Source of the DNA: Anaerolineae bacterium
Lineage (GTDB): Bacteria; Chloroflexota; Anaerolineae; B4-G1; SLSP01
Assembly: GCA_026645815.1 (NCBI GenBank)
Contig: JAPKMR010000003.1
Location: 1 to 64,000 of the forward strand
DNA length: 64,000 nucleotides
Direction: 5' to 3'
The translations under genes were made by a program, and so were the position numbers. Below the pieces are notes generated by a model. That model did no database searches and was not told where the DNA came from. It saw nothing but the letters and a program-made list of their open reading frames with translations. Of the stretch, positions 41,893 to 51,316 are shown in pieces. How positions within the stretch are numbered: the stretch's first letter is position 1; the number at the start of each line of letters is the position of its first letter.

Positions 41893-42732
41893 ATGGCTGT
41901 ACAAGCGTATAAGGATGGTTCCGCCCGTGAACGCGACCGCCTGAGCATTGCGCTCGCTGTCACCCTAACCGGCGTGACGTTGTTGCGGTTCGTGGAGCTT
42001 CCAACTTTCTCCTGGAGTGTGCGGGAGATTCTGGGATCACCTCTGAGCTTATCTCTCACCGGCGATTGGGTTCAGGTGCTCCTGGTGATGGGGTTGGTGG
42101 CTTCTGGGACATTCTCCCTGCTTCAGGTTCACCCCGAACTCAATACGCGTGAGCGTCCTCTCGTTCTCTACTTGATCACTCCAACGCTCGGTGCTTTACT
42201 GTGCGCGTTGATCTTGATTCAGGCGAACTCCTGGCCGCTATGGCTGGGCAGTCTATTGGGATCTGGCATTCTCATTGGGGTGCTGATGCACCTGGCTTAT
42301 CGCAGCCTTTCCCCACGCAGCTCGGGTTTTGCCGGCGCACGAACTCTTCTGAATATCGCCGCCTATTTGCTCAGTTTTGCGCTTTTCGGTATGAGTTTGA
42401 ATTCCCGGGAACGGGCGCTCGTTACCGGACCGGTGATATTGATTCTGAGTGGATTATGGGCCTTGGAACTTCTCAGCGCCGGCGCTATGAAGTGGCGCTC
42501 CGTGGCGTTGTTTAGCGGCGTTATCGCCGTGCAGTCTGCGGAATTGGCATGGGTGCTGGCTTATTGGCCTATTAGCCCCTGGATGGGCGCGATTTTGTTG
42601 ACCCTGGGCCTATATTTGAGTGTCGGTGTCTGTTACCAATATCTGCTTGGGAAATTGACGCGACATGTGGTCTTGGAGTTTTCGATATTGACTTTGAGTG
42701 TGTTCTTGCTGGTTTTGCTGATTAAGCCTTAA
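41893..42732 (+). CDS. Multi-pass membrane protein, unknown function
   Basis: 279 residues from the ATG at 41893; an upstream GTG at 41839 would place the rho terminator inside the gene. About nine hydrophobic helices spread over the whole length, with an N-terminal cytoplasmic stretch (AYKDGSARERDRLSIA). No motif of a known transporter or enzyme family recognised. It is probably a DUF-type membrane protein common in Anaerolineae (inference). The downstream neighbour is a glucan phosphorylase with a 42-bp gap. Confidence 0.65.
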   Translation: MAVQAYKDGSARERDRLSIALAVTLTGVTLLRFVELPTFSWSVREILGSPLSLSLTGDWVQVLLVMGLVASGTFSLLQVHPELNTRERPLVLYLITPTLGALLCALILIQANSWPLWLGSLLGSGILIGVLMHLAYRSLSPRSSGFAGARTLLNIAAYLLSFALFGMSLNSRERALVTGPVILILSGLWALELLSAGAMKWRSVALFSGVIAVQSAELAWVLAYWPISPWMGAILLTLGLYLSVGVCYQYLLGKLTRHVVLEFSILTLSVFLLVLLIKP

Positions 42733-42774
42733 ATCAGCCTGTCCTGAATGTTTTTCAAATAAGGAGTCTTGATT

Positions 42775-44949
42775 ATGGATACTGAATATAATCCTGTCAT
42801 TCATGCGAGATTGCCCCGTCGCATCATACGCCTGGAACAGCTGGCGTACAATCTGTGGTGGTCCTGGAACCGCAACGCTCGCGATCTGTTTAAGCGCATG
42901 GATCGCACGCTCTGGACGACCACACGTCACAATCCCGTGAAAATGCTCATCGAGACTTCATCTGAGAACCTCGCGGCATTGGCCAAAGATCCCGCGTTTT
43001 TACGCCAATATGATGCGGTAATGATGGAGATGGACCGGGATTTGGGGAATGGTCATCACTGGTTTGCTCAGACCTATCCAGAATTGGAAAGCGAGAAGAT
43101 TGCCTATCTCTCAGCTGAGTTCGGCGTGCACACCTCAATGCCGATTTATTCTGGCGGTTTGGGTATTCTTTCCGGGGATCATAATAAAGAAGCCAGTGAC
43201 TTAGGGCTGCCTTTCATTGGCGTGGGTTTCTTGTATGAGCAGGGATACTTCTCACAGCGGCTCGACCCAAGCGGTTGGCAGGAGTCCATCTATACCGATT
43301 TGCGGCAGGAAGAAGTAGCGCTATTGCCCGTATTATGCAAGGATGGAACCTGCATCCGTGTTAACGTTACTGTTGGCGATCGTGAAGTGGCGCTGCAGGT
43401 ATGGGAAGTTTTGGTCGGGCGCGCGCGCCTCTATCTCATGGATGCAAATGTGGAGGAAAACGCTCCCTGGGACCGCGAATTGACCGCTCGCCTCTATGGC
43501 GGTGACCGCGAAATGCGCCTACAGCAGGAAATCCTGTTGGGCATCGGCGGGGTCAAGATCATTCGCATGTTGGATCTGAAGCCCGCGGTATGGCATCTCA
43601 ACGAGGGGCATTCTGCTTTCATGGTGTTGGAGCGCCTGAAGGAATACGTGGCTCAGGGTATGCCCTGGAACGAGGCGATCGAGCATATCCGCGCCGGTAC
43701 CGTGTTCACCACACACACACCGGTCCCAGCTGGGCATGATACCTTCACATTTACACAGGTTGAACGTTATTTCCATTCATATTGGCCCCAATTGGGCATT
43801 AGCCGCGATGAATTCATGGCTCTGGGCAGCTATGATAATGGCTATGGTGTCAACTTCAATATGACGGCGCTGGCAATGCGCATGTCGGGTCGTATCAACG
43901 GTGTGAGCGCTCTGCATGGTGAGGTTTCTCGTCGTATGTGGCGCACCTTATGGCCTGAAAAAGCGGAAAACGCTATTCCCATCGGGCATGTGACCAATGG
44001 CGTTCACCTTGCTTCATGGACGGGCGAGGCGATGCACCGCATTTACCGGCAGTACATCAGCCCGGATTGGCTCTCACGGCAGGATGAACCGATGTTGTGG
44101 GAACGCATCGAGGACGTACCCGATCAGGTATTGTGGGATGCGCATGTCTATCTCAAGAACAAACTCTTCTCCGCCATGCGCGAGCGCGCGCGCCAATCGC
44201 GGATGCAACAGCAGGCTTCAGCCGATCACTTGTTAGCTTCCGGCATCTTGTTAGACCCCGATGCCTTGGTGATTGGTTTTGCGCGGCGCTTTGCCACCTA
44301 CAAGCGCGCCGGGTTGATTTTCCGCGACCTTGAGCGGCTGAAGGCGTTGATTCACCATCGCTATCGCCCGGTGCAGTTTGTCTTTGCCGGTAAGGCGCAC
44401 CCGGCGGATGATCCTGGCAAGCGGCTATTGCAGGAGCTCCATCAGTGGGCACGCAGCGCCGAAATGGGTGGGCGTATTGCCTTTGTGGAAGACTACGACA
44501 TGCACATCGCTCGTTACCTGGTGCAGGGCGTGGATGTATGGATGAACAACCCGCGCAAGCCCATGGAAGCCAGCGGCACCAGTGGGATGAAGGCGTCGTT
44601 CAACGGCATTCCGAACCTGAGCATCCTGGATGGTTGGTGGGCTGAAGCTTACAACGGGCGTAACGGTTGGGCGATTCAGAGCGACCTGCCTGACGGCGCT
44701 CCTGAGTGGGAACAGGATAAGGCGGATGCCGAGGCGCTGTATCGCGTCTTGGAAGATGAGGTCGTGCCACTCTATTATCAGCGCAACAATGATAACGTCC
44801 CACAGGGCTGGGTAGCCATGATGAAGGATGCCATCCGGACCGTGGGTCCGATGTTCTCTACCCGGCGGATGATCAAGGAATACACCCAACAGTACTATGT
44901 CCCCTCAATTCGCGAGATCATTGAGCTCGAAGGGGACGGCGAGAACTAA
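42775..44949 (+). CDS. glgP: Alpha-glucan (glycogen/maltodextrin) phosphorylase, GT35
   Basis: 724 residues from the ATG at 42775 (AAGGAG at 42761-42766; the in-frame TTG at 42769 is too close). It releases glucose 1-phosphate from alpha-1,4-glucans with PLP. N-terminal RRIIRLEQLAYNLWWSWNRNARDLF is the DUF3417-type start of the short bacterial/archaeal group. Then YFSAEFG-like AYLSAEFGVHTSMPIYSGGLG, HTPVPAGHD, and the PLP/phosphate region EASGTSGMKASFNGIPNLSILDGWW (in parts). No glycogen synthesis genes nearby. Confidence 0.94.
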   Translation: MDTEYNPVIHARLPRRIIRLEQLAYNLWWSWNRNARDLFKRMDRTLWTTTRHNPVKMLIETSSENLAALAKDPAFLRQYDAVMMEMDRDLGNGHHWFAQTYPELESEKIAYLSAEFGVHTSMPIYSGGLGILSGDHNKEASDLGLPFIGVGFLYEQGYFSQRLDPSGWQESIYTDLRQEEVALLPVLCKDGTCIRVNVTVGDREVALQVWEVLVGRARLYLMDANVEENAPWDRELTARLYGGDREMRLQQEILLGIGGVKIIRMLDLKPAVWHLNEGHSAFMVLERLKEYVAQGMPWNEAIEHIRAGTVFTTHTPVPAGHDTFTFTQVERYFHSYWPQLGISRDEFMALGSYDNGYGVNFNMTALAMRMSGRINGVSALHGEVSRRMWRTLWPEKAENAIPIGHVTNGVHLASWTGEAMHRIYRQYISPDWLSRQDEPMLWERIEDVPDQVLWDAHVYLKNKLFSAMRERARQSRMQQQASADHLLASGILLDPDALVIGFARRFATYKRAGLIFRDLERLKALIHHRYRPVQFVFAGKAHPADDPGKRLLQELHQWARSAEMGGRIAFVEDYDMHIARYLVQGVDVWMNNPRKPMEASGTSGMKASFNGIPNLSILDGWWAEAYNGRNGWAIQSDLPDGAPEWEQDKADAEALYRVLEDEVVPLYYQRNNDNVPQGWVAMMKDAIRTVGPMFSTRRMIKEYTQQYYVPSIREIIELEGDGEN

Positions 44950-44985
44950 CGGACTGGAACTGGCATCGCTTTGAGCATGGTTTTG

Positions 44986-45037
44986 TGGCGGGTTTTTCGC
45001 AGCGCTGGCTTTGTTCGGCGTTGCGAAAAACCCGCCA
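44986..45037 (+). terminator. 16-bp hairpin after glgP
   Basis: TGGCGGGTTTTTCGCA (44986-45001) pairs perfectly with 45022-45037 around a 20-nt loop. It ends 22 bp before the GNAT start, so it may also be in that gene's leader. No T-run follows. Confidence 0.6.
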
Positions 45038-45059
45038 GTAGGACTCCTCGATTACGCTC

Positions 45060-45989
45060 ATGACTACTCTTCAAATCAGACCGGCAACATTGGCTGACGT
45101 CCCCGGAATCACCGCTGTTCATTGCAGTACGACGACCGTCTGGCGGGATCCGTTGACGCGCGCTGCTGTACCCTACGCACAGTTGGACCTCTTTGGGCGC
45201 TGGCGCAACGGCGGACCCTGGATGAGCGTTGAGATGGCAGCTGTGCATGTGGCGGCGCTGTTGCAAGCCGGTCAATGCGTGCTGGTGGCAACCTGGGCCG
45301 GCGAGGTCATTGGGGAAGCGGAGCTTATCTTCACCGGCGAACCGGAACCGTATGTGGCACTGCACCTCTCGATTCTGTACGTCCATGCCGCCTGGCAGGG
45401 GCGTGGAGTGGGACAGGCGCTGCTTGAAGCCGGGGTGGCTCTGGCGCGCGAACGCGGCTTGCCCGCTTTGACTACGCAGCCCGATGAGGCTGCGCGAGGT
45501 TTCTATGCCCGGCACGGTTTTGAACTGTGGCGCATGCAGCACGAGCTACAGCTGGAGACTACCGCATCATCGCCTGCGCCCGTGTTGACGCCGGTCACCT
45601 CCCCGGAACAGTCACCCGGACCCGAGATGGCTTTGCGTATTGGGCGCTATCAGTGCGGTCCTCAGGGCTGGGAGGTTCTCTGGCCCTCGCTGGAACTGCC
45701 CGGATGGAGCGATTTGCGCCGCTCCGTGTGGCGGGGCAACCTGGAAAGCGGTCCCGCGATCCTGGGGCTATGCCAACAGCTCACCGACCCCACTCAGGCG
45801 GATGCTTATGTGTGGGTAACGCCAGAAGCATCGCTGCTGTCGGCGCTGCATGCTTTGCAGGCATTGGCAGGAGCACAGGGCTACTATGCTGTAGATGTGC
45901 TGCTCGCAACGGAAGATATGCCGGAAGCCCGTCAGCATTTCCAATTGGGATTTCAAACTCAGATTGAGCTCTGGCGGCGACAGCTGTAA
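45060..45989 (+). CDS. GNAT-family acetyltransferase with C-terminal extension
   Basis: 309 residues. The first half (1-165) is a GNAT domain: IRPATLADVPGITAVH, acetyl-CoA motif A LYVHAAWQGRGVGQALLEAGV (in parts), and GFYARHGFELWR. The second half (about 190-309) has a weaker GNAT-like plan ending ARQHFQLGFQTQIELW, so this may be a tandem GNAT protein in which only the first domain keeps the Q/RxxGxG/A loop. Substrate unknown. A terminator follows at 46050. Confidence 0.8.
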   Translation: MTTLQIRPATLADVPGITAVHCSTTTVWRDPLTRAAVPYAQLDLFGRWRNGGPWMSVEMAAVHVAALLQAGQCVLVATWAGEVIGEAELIFTGEPEPYVALHLSILYVHAAWQGRGVGQALLEAGVALARERGLPALTTQPDEAARGFYARHGFELWRMQHELQLETTASSPAPVLTPVTSPEQSPGPEMALRIGRYQCGPQGWEVLWPSLELPGWSDLRRSVWRGNLESGPAILGLCQQLTDPTQADAYVWVTPEASLLSALHALQALAGAQGYYAVDVLLATEDMPEARQHFQLGFQTQIELWRRQL

Positions 45990-46049
45990 GACCAGTTTGA
46001 CCTGAGACGGTTATCAGATATTTGCTGCTTTAGAATCATCAATAGATTT

Positions 46050-46089
46050 CCCTCCCTGGTGTGAAGGTAATGCCAGGGGGGATTTTTTT
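46050..46089 (+). terminator. Intrinsic terminator after the GNAT gene
   Basis: CCCTCCCTGG (46050-46059) pairs with CCAGGGGGG (46073-46081), with one wobble, followed by seven T's. Confidence 0.85.
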
Positions 46090-46240
46090 ATTGTGCGCCT
46101 CAGTTGGTGAGGCGAGTGTGGGTCTGGTACCGGCACGGAAATCATTGTAGATGGGGCACATTCTTCATCTTCTTGGTACATTCAATCTATCTACGTGGTT
46201 AAATTTCACCCCAGTCGAAGAAATTGCTCGGGCGTACTAC

Positions 46241-46269
46241 TTGACAAGCATAAGATCTCATGATAGAAT
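46241..46269 (+). promoter_or_regulatory. Promoter of the sugar (apiose-like) operon
   Basis: TTGACA (46241-46246), 17-bp spacer, TAGAAT (46264-46269), 55 bp before the first gene. It is followed by AT-rich dyad sequence that could hold an operator. Confidence 0.78.
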
Positions 46270-46324
46270 ATGACTAATAATCCATATATGAATAAATATT
46301 CACAGAGAGAGGATTGACATTATT

Positions 46325-47152
46325 ATGTCCAATAATTTCCAAGCGCTACATAACAAAGCTTACGAAATTCGACAACGTAATCTGATCATGATCCACGAAG
46401 CAGGTGGCGGGCACACAGGCGGGGATCTCTCGTCAGCCGATATTTTGGCGACCCTGTACCTCAACGGCATATTGAACATTGATCCTAAGAATCCCCATGC
46501 CCCTGATCGCGACCGTTTCTTTATGAGCAAGGGGCATGGTTCGGGGTTGCTCTATACGACTCTCGCTTTTGCCGGATTTTTCCCAGAAGATGAGCTGACT
46601 ACATTCATGAAACCCCTTTCTCGCCTGAATGGACATCCCAACGTCCACGTCCCCGGGGTTGAGGCGAATACCGGGGCGCTGGGGCACGGATTGCCGATGG
46701 CAGTTGGGGTGGCGCTGGCAGCCAAGATGGACGGCGCATCATGGCGGACGTTTGTGCTTACAGGTGATGGTGAACTGCAGGAGGGTAGCAATTGGGAGGC
46801 TGCGATGGCTGCTGCGCAGTACCAGTTAGATAACCTGACGCTCATCGTTGACCGCAACCGCTTCCAGATGATTGACCGGACCGAGCGTATCATCGGCCTC
46901 GAACCTTTGGCTGACAAGTGGCGCGCTTTTGGCTGGTCAGTGATGGAGATCAATGGGCACGATCATGAAGAGATCATGCGCACCTTGACCTCCCTGCCCT
47001 TCGAGGCTGGAAAACCCAACTGTGTGATTGCCTATACCCACAAAGGGGAAGGCGTTTCGTTTATCAAAGACCGCGCCGCCTGGCATCACCGGGTACCAAC
47101 CGACGAAGAGCTGAACACGGCGCTGGAAGAATTACGAGGTGCTGTTCAATGA
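46325..47152 (+). CDS. Transketolase, N-terminal (TPP-binding) subunit
   Basis: 275 residues. The thiamine-diphosphate half of a split transketolase: EAGGGHTGGDLSSADILATLY, MSKGHGSGLLY, ALGHGLPMAVGVALAAKM and the TPP motif GDGELQEGSNWEAAM..LIVDRN. It pairs with the C-terminal subunit encoded by the overlapping next gene. In this operon, with a kinase and an isomerase, it fits the apulose-4-phosphate transketolase of the D-apiose pathway (subunit A); an ordinary pentose-phosphate transketolase is the alternative. Confidence 0.93.
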   Translation: MSNNFQALHNKAYEIRQRNLIMIHEAGGGHTGGDLSSADILATLYLNGILNIDPKNPHAPDRDRFFMSKGHGSGLLYTTLAFAGFFPEDELTTFMKPLSRLNGHPNVHVPGVEANTGALGHGLPMAVGVALAAKMDGASWRTFVLTGDGELQEGSNWEAAMAAAQYQLDNLTLIVDRNRFQMIDRTERIIGLEPLADKWRAFGWSVMEINGHDHEEIMRTLTSLPFEAGKPNCVIAYTHKGEGVSFIKDRAAWHHRVPTDEELNTALEELRGAVQ

Positions 47153-48096
47153 GCGAGTTACAGGACTGTCGAAAAGCGTTTGTCAATGCTCTGGAGATCC
47201 TTGCACGCAATGACCCGCGAATAGTTACACTCTCTAATGACTCGATCAGTTCGGCGAGTTTATCTCACTTTGCTGAAGTATTTCCGGGTCGCGCGTTTAA
47301 CGTAGGGATTGCTGAACAGAACATGGTGGGTATGGCTTCCGGTATGGCTAACGGGGGCAAGATTCCATTTGTCGCTGCTGCCGCTTGTTTTCTAACCGGG
47401 AGGGCGCTTGAACAAATCAAGACTGATGTTGCCTACACGGGCACCAACGTGAAGTTGTGTGGGGTAAGCCCTGGGCTGGCTTACGGTCCGTTGGGAGGGA
47501 CGCACCATTCTATCGAGGATATCGCCTGGCTGCGGGCTATTGCCAACATGACGATCATCGTGCCCGCTGACTCGCTGGAGACGGAGCAGGCAGTGCAAGC
47601 AGCTGCCAACTTTGTTGGACCGGTGTATCTGCGTATCAGTCGCATGGGTGTGCCTGTTGTTCATAATGCAGATTATCGCTTCGAGATTGGTAAGGCCGTG
47701 CGCTTGCGAGACGGAAATGATGTCACGCTAGTCGCTTGCGGCACGTTGGTCCCGCGCGCGCTTGAGGCAGCGGTATTATTGGAGTCGGACGGTATACAGG
47801 CACGCGTCATCAACATGGCTACGGTTAAGCCCATCGATCGTGAAGCCATCATCGCGGCTGCGGTTGAGACAGGCGGCATTGTCACCGCAGAAGAACACAC
47901 GATCTACGGTGGGTTTGGCAGCGCCATAGCCGAGGTCGTAGTGACGACCCATCCAGTGCCCATGCGTATCCTTGGTATTCCTGGCGTATTTGCACCCACG
48001 GGTTCCACTGAGTTCTTGTTTAACTACTTTGGCCTCACGCCGCAAGGCATTCACGATGCCGCATTTGAGCTGGTGAAATCGAGAGGACTTCAATGA
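47149..48096 (+). CDS. Transketolase, C-terminal (pyrimidine-binding) subunit
   Basis: 315 residues, starting by ATGA overlap. Contains the PYR domain (VGIAEQNMVGMASGMANGGK with the cofactor-activating Glu) and the C-terminal transketolase domain (..AEEHTIYGGFGSAIAEVV). Together with the preceding gene it forms a full transketolase. The split form recurs in specialised sugar pathways, including apulose-4-phosphate cleavage. The stop overlaps the kinase start, keeping subunit and kinase levels matched. Confidence 0.93.
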   Translation: MSELQDCRKAFVNALEILARNDPRIVTLSNDSISSASLSHFAEVFPGRAFNVGIAEQNMVGMASGMANGGKIPFVAAAACFLTGRALEQIKTDVAYTGTNVKLCGVSPGLAYGPLGGTHHSIEDIAWLRAIANMTIIVPADSLETEQAVQAAANFVGPVYLRISRMGVPVVHNADYRFEIGKAVRLRDGNDVTLVACGTLVPRALEAAVLLESDGIQARVINMATVKPIDREAIIAAAVETGGIVTAEEHTIYGGFGSAIAEVVVTTHPVPMRILGIPGVFAPTGSTEFLFNYFGLTPQGIHDAAFELVKSRGLQ

Positions 48097-49577
48097 GTGG
48101 AAATATCCTGGCAATTGACCAGGGGACGACGAACACCAAAGCGTTGGTTGTCAGTCTGGCAGGGACAATCCTGGCGCGTGGGTCGCAGCCAACAACCATC
48201 AGTTACCCACAGCCTGGTTGGGTGGAACAGGATGCGCTGGAGGTGTGGCACTGCACCCGCGCGGCGATAACCGAGTGTTTGAGTGCGCTTGATAAGCCCA
48301 ATCTTATGGCGATTGCCATTACCAATCAACGTGAGACGGCGCTGGTTTGGGAACGGGAGACGGGGCAACCGGTCGGTCCATGTGTCGTATGGCAGTGCCG
48401 GCGAAGCGCGCCGTTCTGTAGCCAGATCAAGATGCAGGGATTGGCCCCACTCTTGCGAGAACACACTGGCCTGCAGGTTGATCCGATGTTCTCTGCCAGT
48501 AAGTTCCGCTGGATTCTTGAGCATACGCAGGATGGATTTCGTCGCGCCGAACAGGGAGAATTATGCGTAGGCAATATTGATGCCTGGGTGTTGTGGAATC
48601 TGACAGGCGGTGCGGTTCATGCCACCGACCTGACGAATGCGTCACGGACTCAATTGCTCAATCTGCACACGCTCGCGTGGGATGACGCAGCACTAAACAT
48701 CTTTGGTATTCCAACAATTGCCTTGCCGGAGATCAAACCGTCGAGTGCACTCTATGGTGAGACGGTGCCGCTGGATATTTTGCCGGGCGGTATTCCGATA
48801 ACTGCTATGATCGGCGACTCACACGCAGCGCTCTACGGTCAGGCTGGTTTTAAGCCCGGTAGTATCAAGGCTACCTACGGAACCGGTTCTTCGTTGATGA
48901 CACCAATCAGCCAACCGGTTATCTCTGAAAATGGTCTTTCAACCACCATTGCCTGGGCACGCGAGAAAGCAACCTACGCTCTTGAGGGCAATATCTATGC
49001 TACTGGCGCGGCCGTGCAATGGCTGGGAAAATTACTGAATCTTGCGGACCCGGGACCGGATGTCGAGAAACTGGCACGTTCGGTCGTGGATGCGGGGGGC
49101 GTGGTTTTTGTCCCCGCTTTTGTTGGGTTAGGTGCCCCGCACTGGAAGGAATCAGCGCGGGGCTTGATTACGGGACTGACGCGTGGCGCTGGAGCTGGGC
49201 AGCTGGCTCGAGCTACGTTAGAGTCCATCGCTTACCAGGTACGCGATGTGTATGATGTGATGCAAGTTGAGTCCGGCACACCGCTTCAAATGTTGTTGGC
49301 TGATGGTGGCGCTAGCCGAAATGATCTGCTGATGCAGTTTCAGGCTGATGTTATCAACTGCCCGGTACTCCGTAGCACATCTACGGAAATCTCACCGCTC
49401 GGTGCGGCCTTCTTGGCTGGCCTGACCGTGGGGTTGTGGTCTGGTGAGGTAGAGATCGAGGGCCTGGTGCCGCCGCGCGACCGTTTCGAGCCGCAGATGT
49501 CTGCCGAACAACGGGGCGCGCTATACGCGAACTGGCGAGAGGCTGTCGCGCGTACAACGTTCACTCACTATAATTGA
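48093..49577 (+). CDS. FGGY-family sugar kinase
   Basis: 494 residues of the FGGY/glycerol-kinase fold: N-terminal ILAIDQGTTNTKALVV (phosphate 1), PQPGWVEQDALEVW, GDSHAALYGQAGF, TYGTGSSLM, PAFVGLGAPHW, and the C-terminal adenosine motif LLADGGASRNDLLMQ. It resembles glycerol kinase most, but operon context points to a ketopentose such as apulose; family similarity alone does not settle the substrate. Starts inside the transketolase stop. Confidence 0.9.
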   Translation: MSGNILAIDQGTTNTKALVVSLAGTILARGSQPTTISYPQPGWVEQDALEVWHCTRAAITECLSALDKPNLMAIAITNQRETALVWERETGQPVGPCVVWQCRRSAPFCSQIKMQGLAPLLREHTGLQVDPMFSASKFRWILEHTQDGFRRAEQGELCVGNIDAWVLWNLTGGAVHATDLTNASRTQLLNLHTLAWDDAALNIFGIPTIALPEIKPSSALYGETVPLDILPGGIPITAMIGDSHAALYGQAGFKPGSIKATYGTGSSLMTPISQPVISENGLSTTIAWAREKATYALEGNIYATGAAVQWLGKLLNLADPGPDVEKLARSVVDAGGVVFVPAFVGLGAPHWKESARGLITGLTRGAGAGQLARATLESIAYQVRDVYDVMQVESGTPLQMLLADGGASRNDLLMQFQADVINCPVLRSTSTEISPLGAAFLAGLTVGLWSGEVEIEGLVPPRDRFEPQMSAEQRGALYANWREAVARTTFTHYN

Positions 49578-49613
49578 TCTTGGTTGTCTTTGTTGAAAGG
49601 AGGCACGAAAATA

Positions 49614-50570
49614 ATGGCGCGTCTTGACGAACTGCGATTGATGACAAAAGTAGCCCGGCTGTATTATGAACAGGGTTTACATCAGTCGAAGATAGCAGAA
49701 AACTTACAACTCTCCCAATCCACAGTTTCCAGATTGCTCAAGCGTGCGGAGCAGGAACAAATTGTACGTGTCACGGTAAGTGTGCCCTATGGGGTGTATA
49801 CAGATCTCGAAGAGGCTCTCATCGCTACCTTTGGACTGCGTGACGCGATTGTAGCTGACTGTGTTCGGGATGATGATGATGAGAGTGTTTCGCGCGATTT
49901 GGGCAGAGCCGCTGCCTATTATTTGGAGACGACACTCAATGAAGGGGAATGTATCGGCGTCTCATCGTGGAGCGGTACAATTCTGGCCATGGTAGATGTC
50001 ATGCGTCAGATTCCCCGTCCCATTGGCGCCCGGGTAATCCAGATCTTGGGGGGCGCTGGTGAACCACAGGCTAAGGTTCACGCCGCTTTTCTGGCGAGCC
50101 GTCTGGGGGAACTGGTGCGTGGGAAGGTGACATTCCTACCGGTTCCCGGTCTTGTTGATTCAGCGGATGTGCGCCAGGTTCTGTTGAAGGAAACTTCGAT
50201 CAGTGAGGTCATTAAGTCATTCGACGAGATAACGCTGGCGCTTGTGGGTATTGGCACGGTCGAACCTTCTCCCTTGCTGGCTAGCAGCGGCAACATATTT
50301 CCGGACGAGGAGCTGGATATGCTCCGCAAGAAGGGTGCAGTGGGTGACATCCTTTACCGGTTCTTTGATATCGAGGGGAAGCCCGTACAGACGCCACTCG
50401 CCGAGCGTGTGACGGGAATGGATCACGGTCAATTACGGCGTGTCAAGCGTGTCGTGGGTATTGCTGGTGGGGTGCGCAAATTCGCCGCGATCCGCGGCGC
50501 ACTGAACGGTAAACTGATCAATGTGTTGATCACCGATCGCTTCACCGCCGAGCGCCTGGCTAAAGGATAG
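49614..50570 (+). CDS. SorC/DeoR-type sugar-binding transcriptional regulator
   Basis: 318 residues from the ATG at 49614 (AAAGGAGG upstream, rather than 49584). N-terminal HTH (KVARLYYEQGLHQSKIAENLQLSQSTVSRLLKRA, in parts) followed by the SorC sugar-phosphate-binding domain (GVSSWSGTILAMVDVM, ..IQILGGAGEP, ..TLALVGIGTVEPSPLL). Such proteins respond to a phosphorylated pathway intermediate. It probably controls this operon, with the AT-rich dyads near 46265-46301 as candidate sites. Confidence 0.9.
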   Translation: MARLDELRLMTKVARLYYEQGLHQSKIAENLQLSQSTVSRLLKRAEQEQIVRVTVSVPYGVYTDLEEALIATFGLRDAIVADCVRDDDDESVSRDLGRAAAYYLETTLNEGECIGVSSWSGTILAMVDVMRQIPRPIGARVIQILGGAGEPQAKVHAAFLASRLGELVRGKVTFLPVPGLVDSADVRQVLLKETSISEVIKSFDEITLALVGIGTVEPSPLLASSGNIFPDEELDMLRKKGAVGDILYRFFDIEGKPVQTPLAERVTGMDHGQLRRVKRVVGIAGGVRKFAAIRGALNGKLINVLITDRFTAERLAKG

Positions 50571-50612
50571 ATGTGTAGCAGATCAGGTATTGAATCAAAT
50601 AAGGATAAACCC

Positions 50613-51314
50613 ATGAAACTGAAAATATCCTCAATTGGCATTGGCGCGGCAGTATTTTTGTTTCTTGCTCTCGCGGGATTCTATGGTTTCACCGTGATCA
50701 GCATCGAAGAAGCCCAAAACGTAGTACAAAGCGAAGCATTCGATCCTGTTACTTATGTGGATGGGATATGGGAATCTGAACTGTTGCCAACTTTCGATGA
50801 GCAGGCGGTGGATCTTGCTGACATTCTCTCTGAGATCGAGCTGGATGCCAGTGGCACCACCCCCAAGGACAAGTTAACCGCTATTACCGAGCGCTATGGG
50901 CTGATCACTGTTGGCGAGGCACATGTCTACATGGTGAAAGGCCGTGGCACGATTGTGAACGTCAATGCCGAAACCAGTCTGGGGACGGTAGAGGTGGCAC
51001 TCGATGGCTATGATGGCCCTGTCAAGCTGCTGCTCTACATCGGCGCCCGCATCCCCAGCGATGATACTTCGGTGCGCGACGCGGTCGGTTTTATCACATT
51101 TGGCGACTTCAGGGAACAGACCGAGTACGGGAAGGCTGCAACCGAAATCAATAAACGTGTGCTTTCCACCGTACTCAGCGGCATCAATAGAGACGATCTG
51201 GTCGGCAAATCTATTTCGTTCAAGGGCGCTTTTACTATCCGCACGTTCAATCTGATTCAGATCGACGTAAGCGAAATCAACATTGTTCCAGTTGAACTTG
51301 AGCTGGGAGAATAA
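50613..51314 (+). CDS. DUF2291-family membrane-anchored periplasmic protein
   Basis: 233 residues from the ATG at 50613. An N-terminal TM anchor (about 8-27) is followed by an extracytoplasmic domain with the DUF2291 pattern (IEEAQNVVQSEAFDPVTYVDGIWESELLP, split). This family is found almost only beside ribose-type ABC transporters; its role is unknown, perhaps assisting the substrate-binding protein. Two bases separate it from the ABC ATPase. Confidence 0.8.
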   Translation: MKLKISSIGIGAAVFLFLALAGFYGFTVISIEEAQNVVQSEAFDPVTYVDGIWESELLPTFDEQAVDLADILSEIELDASGTTPKDKLTAITERYGLITVGEAHVYMVKGRGTIVNVNAETSLGTVEVALDGYDGPVKLLLYIGARIPSDDTSVRDAVGFITFGDFREQTEYGKAATEINKRVLSTVLSGINRDDLVGKSISFKGAFTIRTFNLIQIDVSEINIVPVELELGE

Positions 51315-51316
51315 CG

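Larger units (their letters stand above)
45990..46324. other. Intergenic region: terminator and operon promoter
   Basis: 335 bp: the GNAT terminator (46050-46089) and the sugar-operon promoter (46241-46269) with AT-rich dyads between it and the first gene (GAATAT..ATATTC, about 46265-46301, around CATATATG). The dyads are candidate binding sites for the operon's SorC-type regulator. Confidence 0.6.
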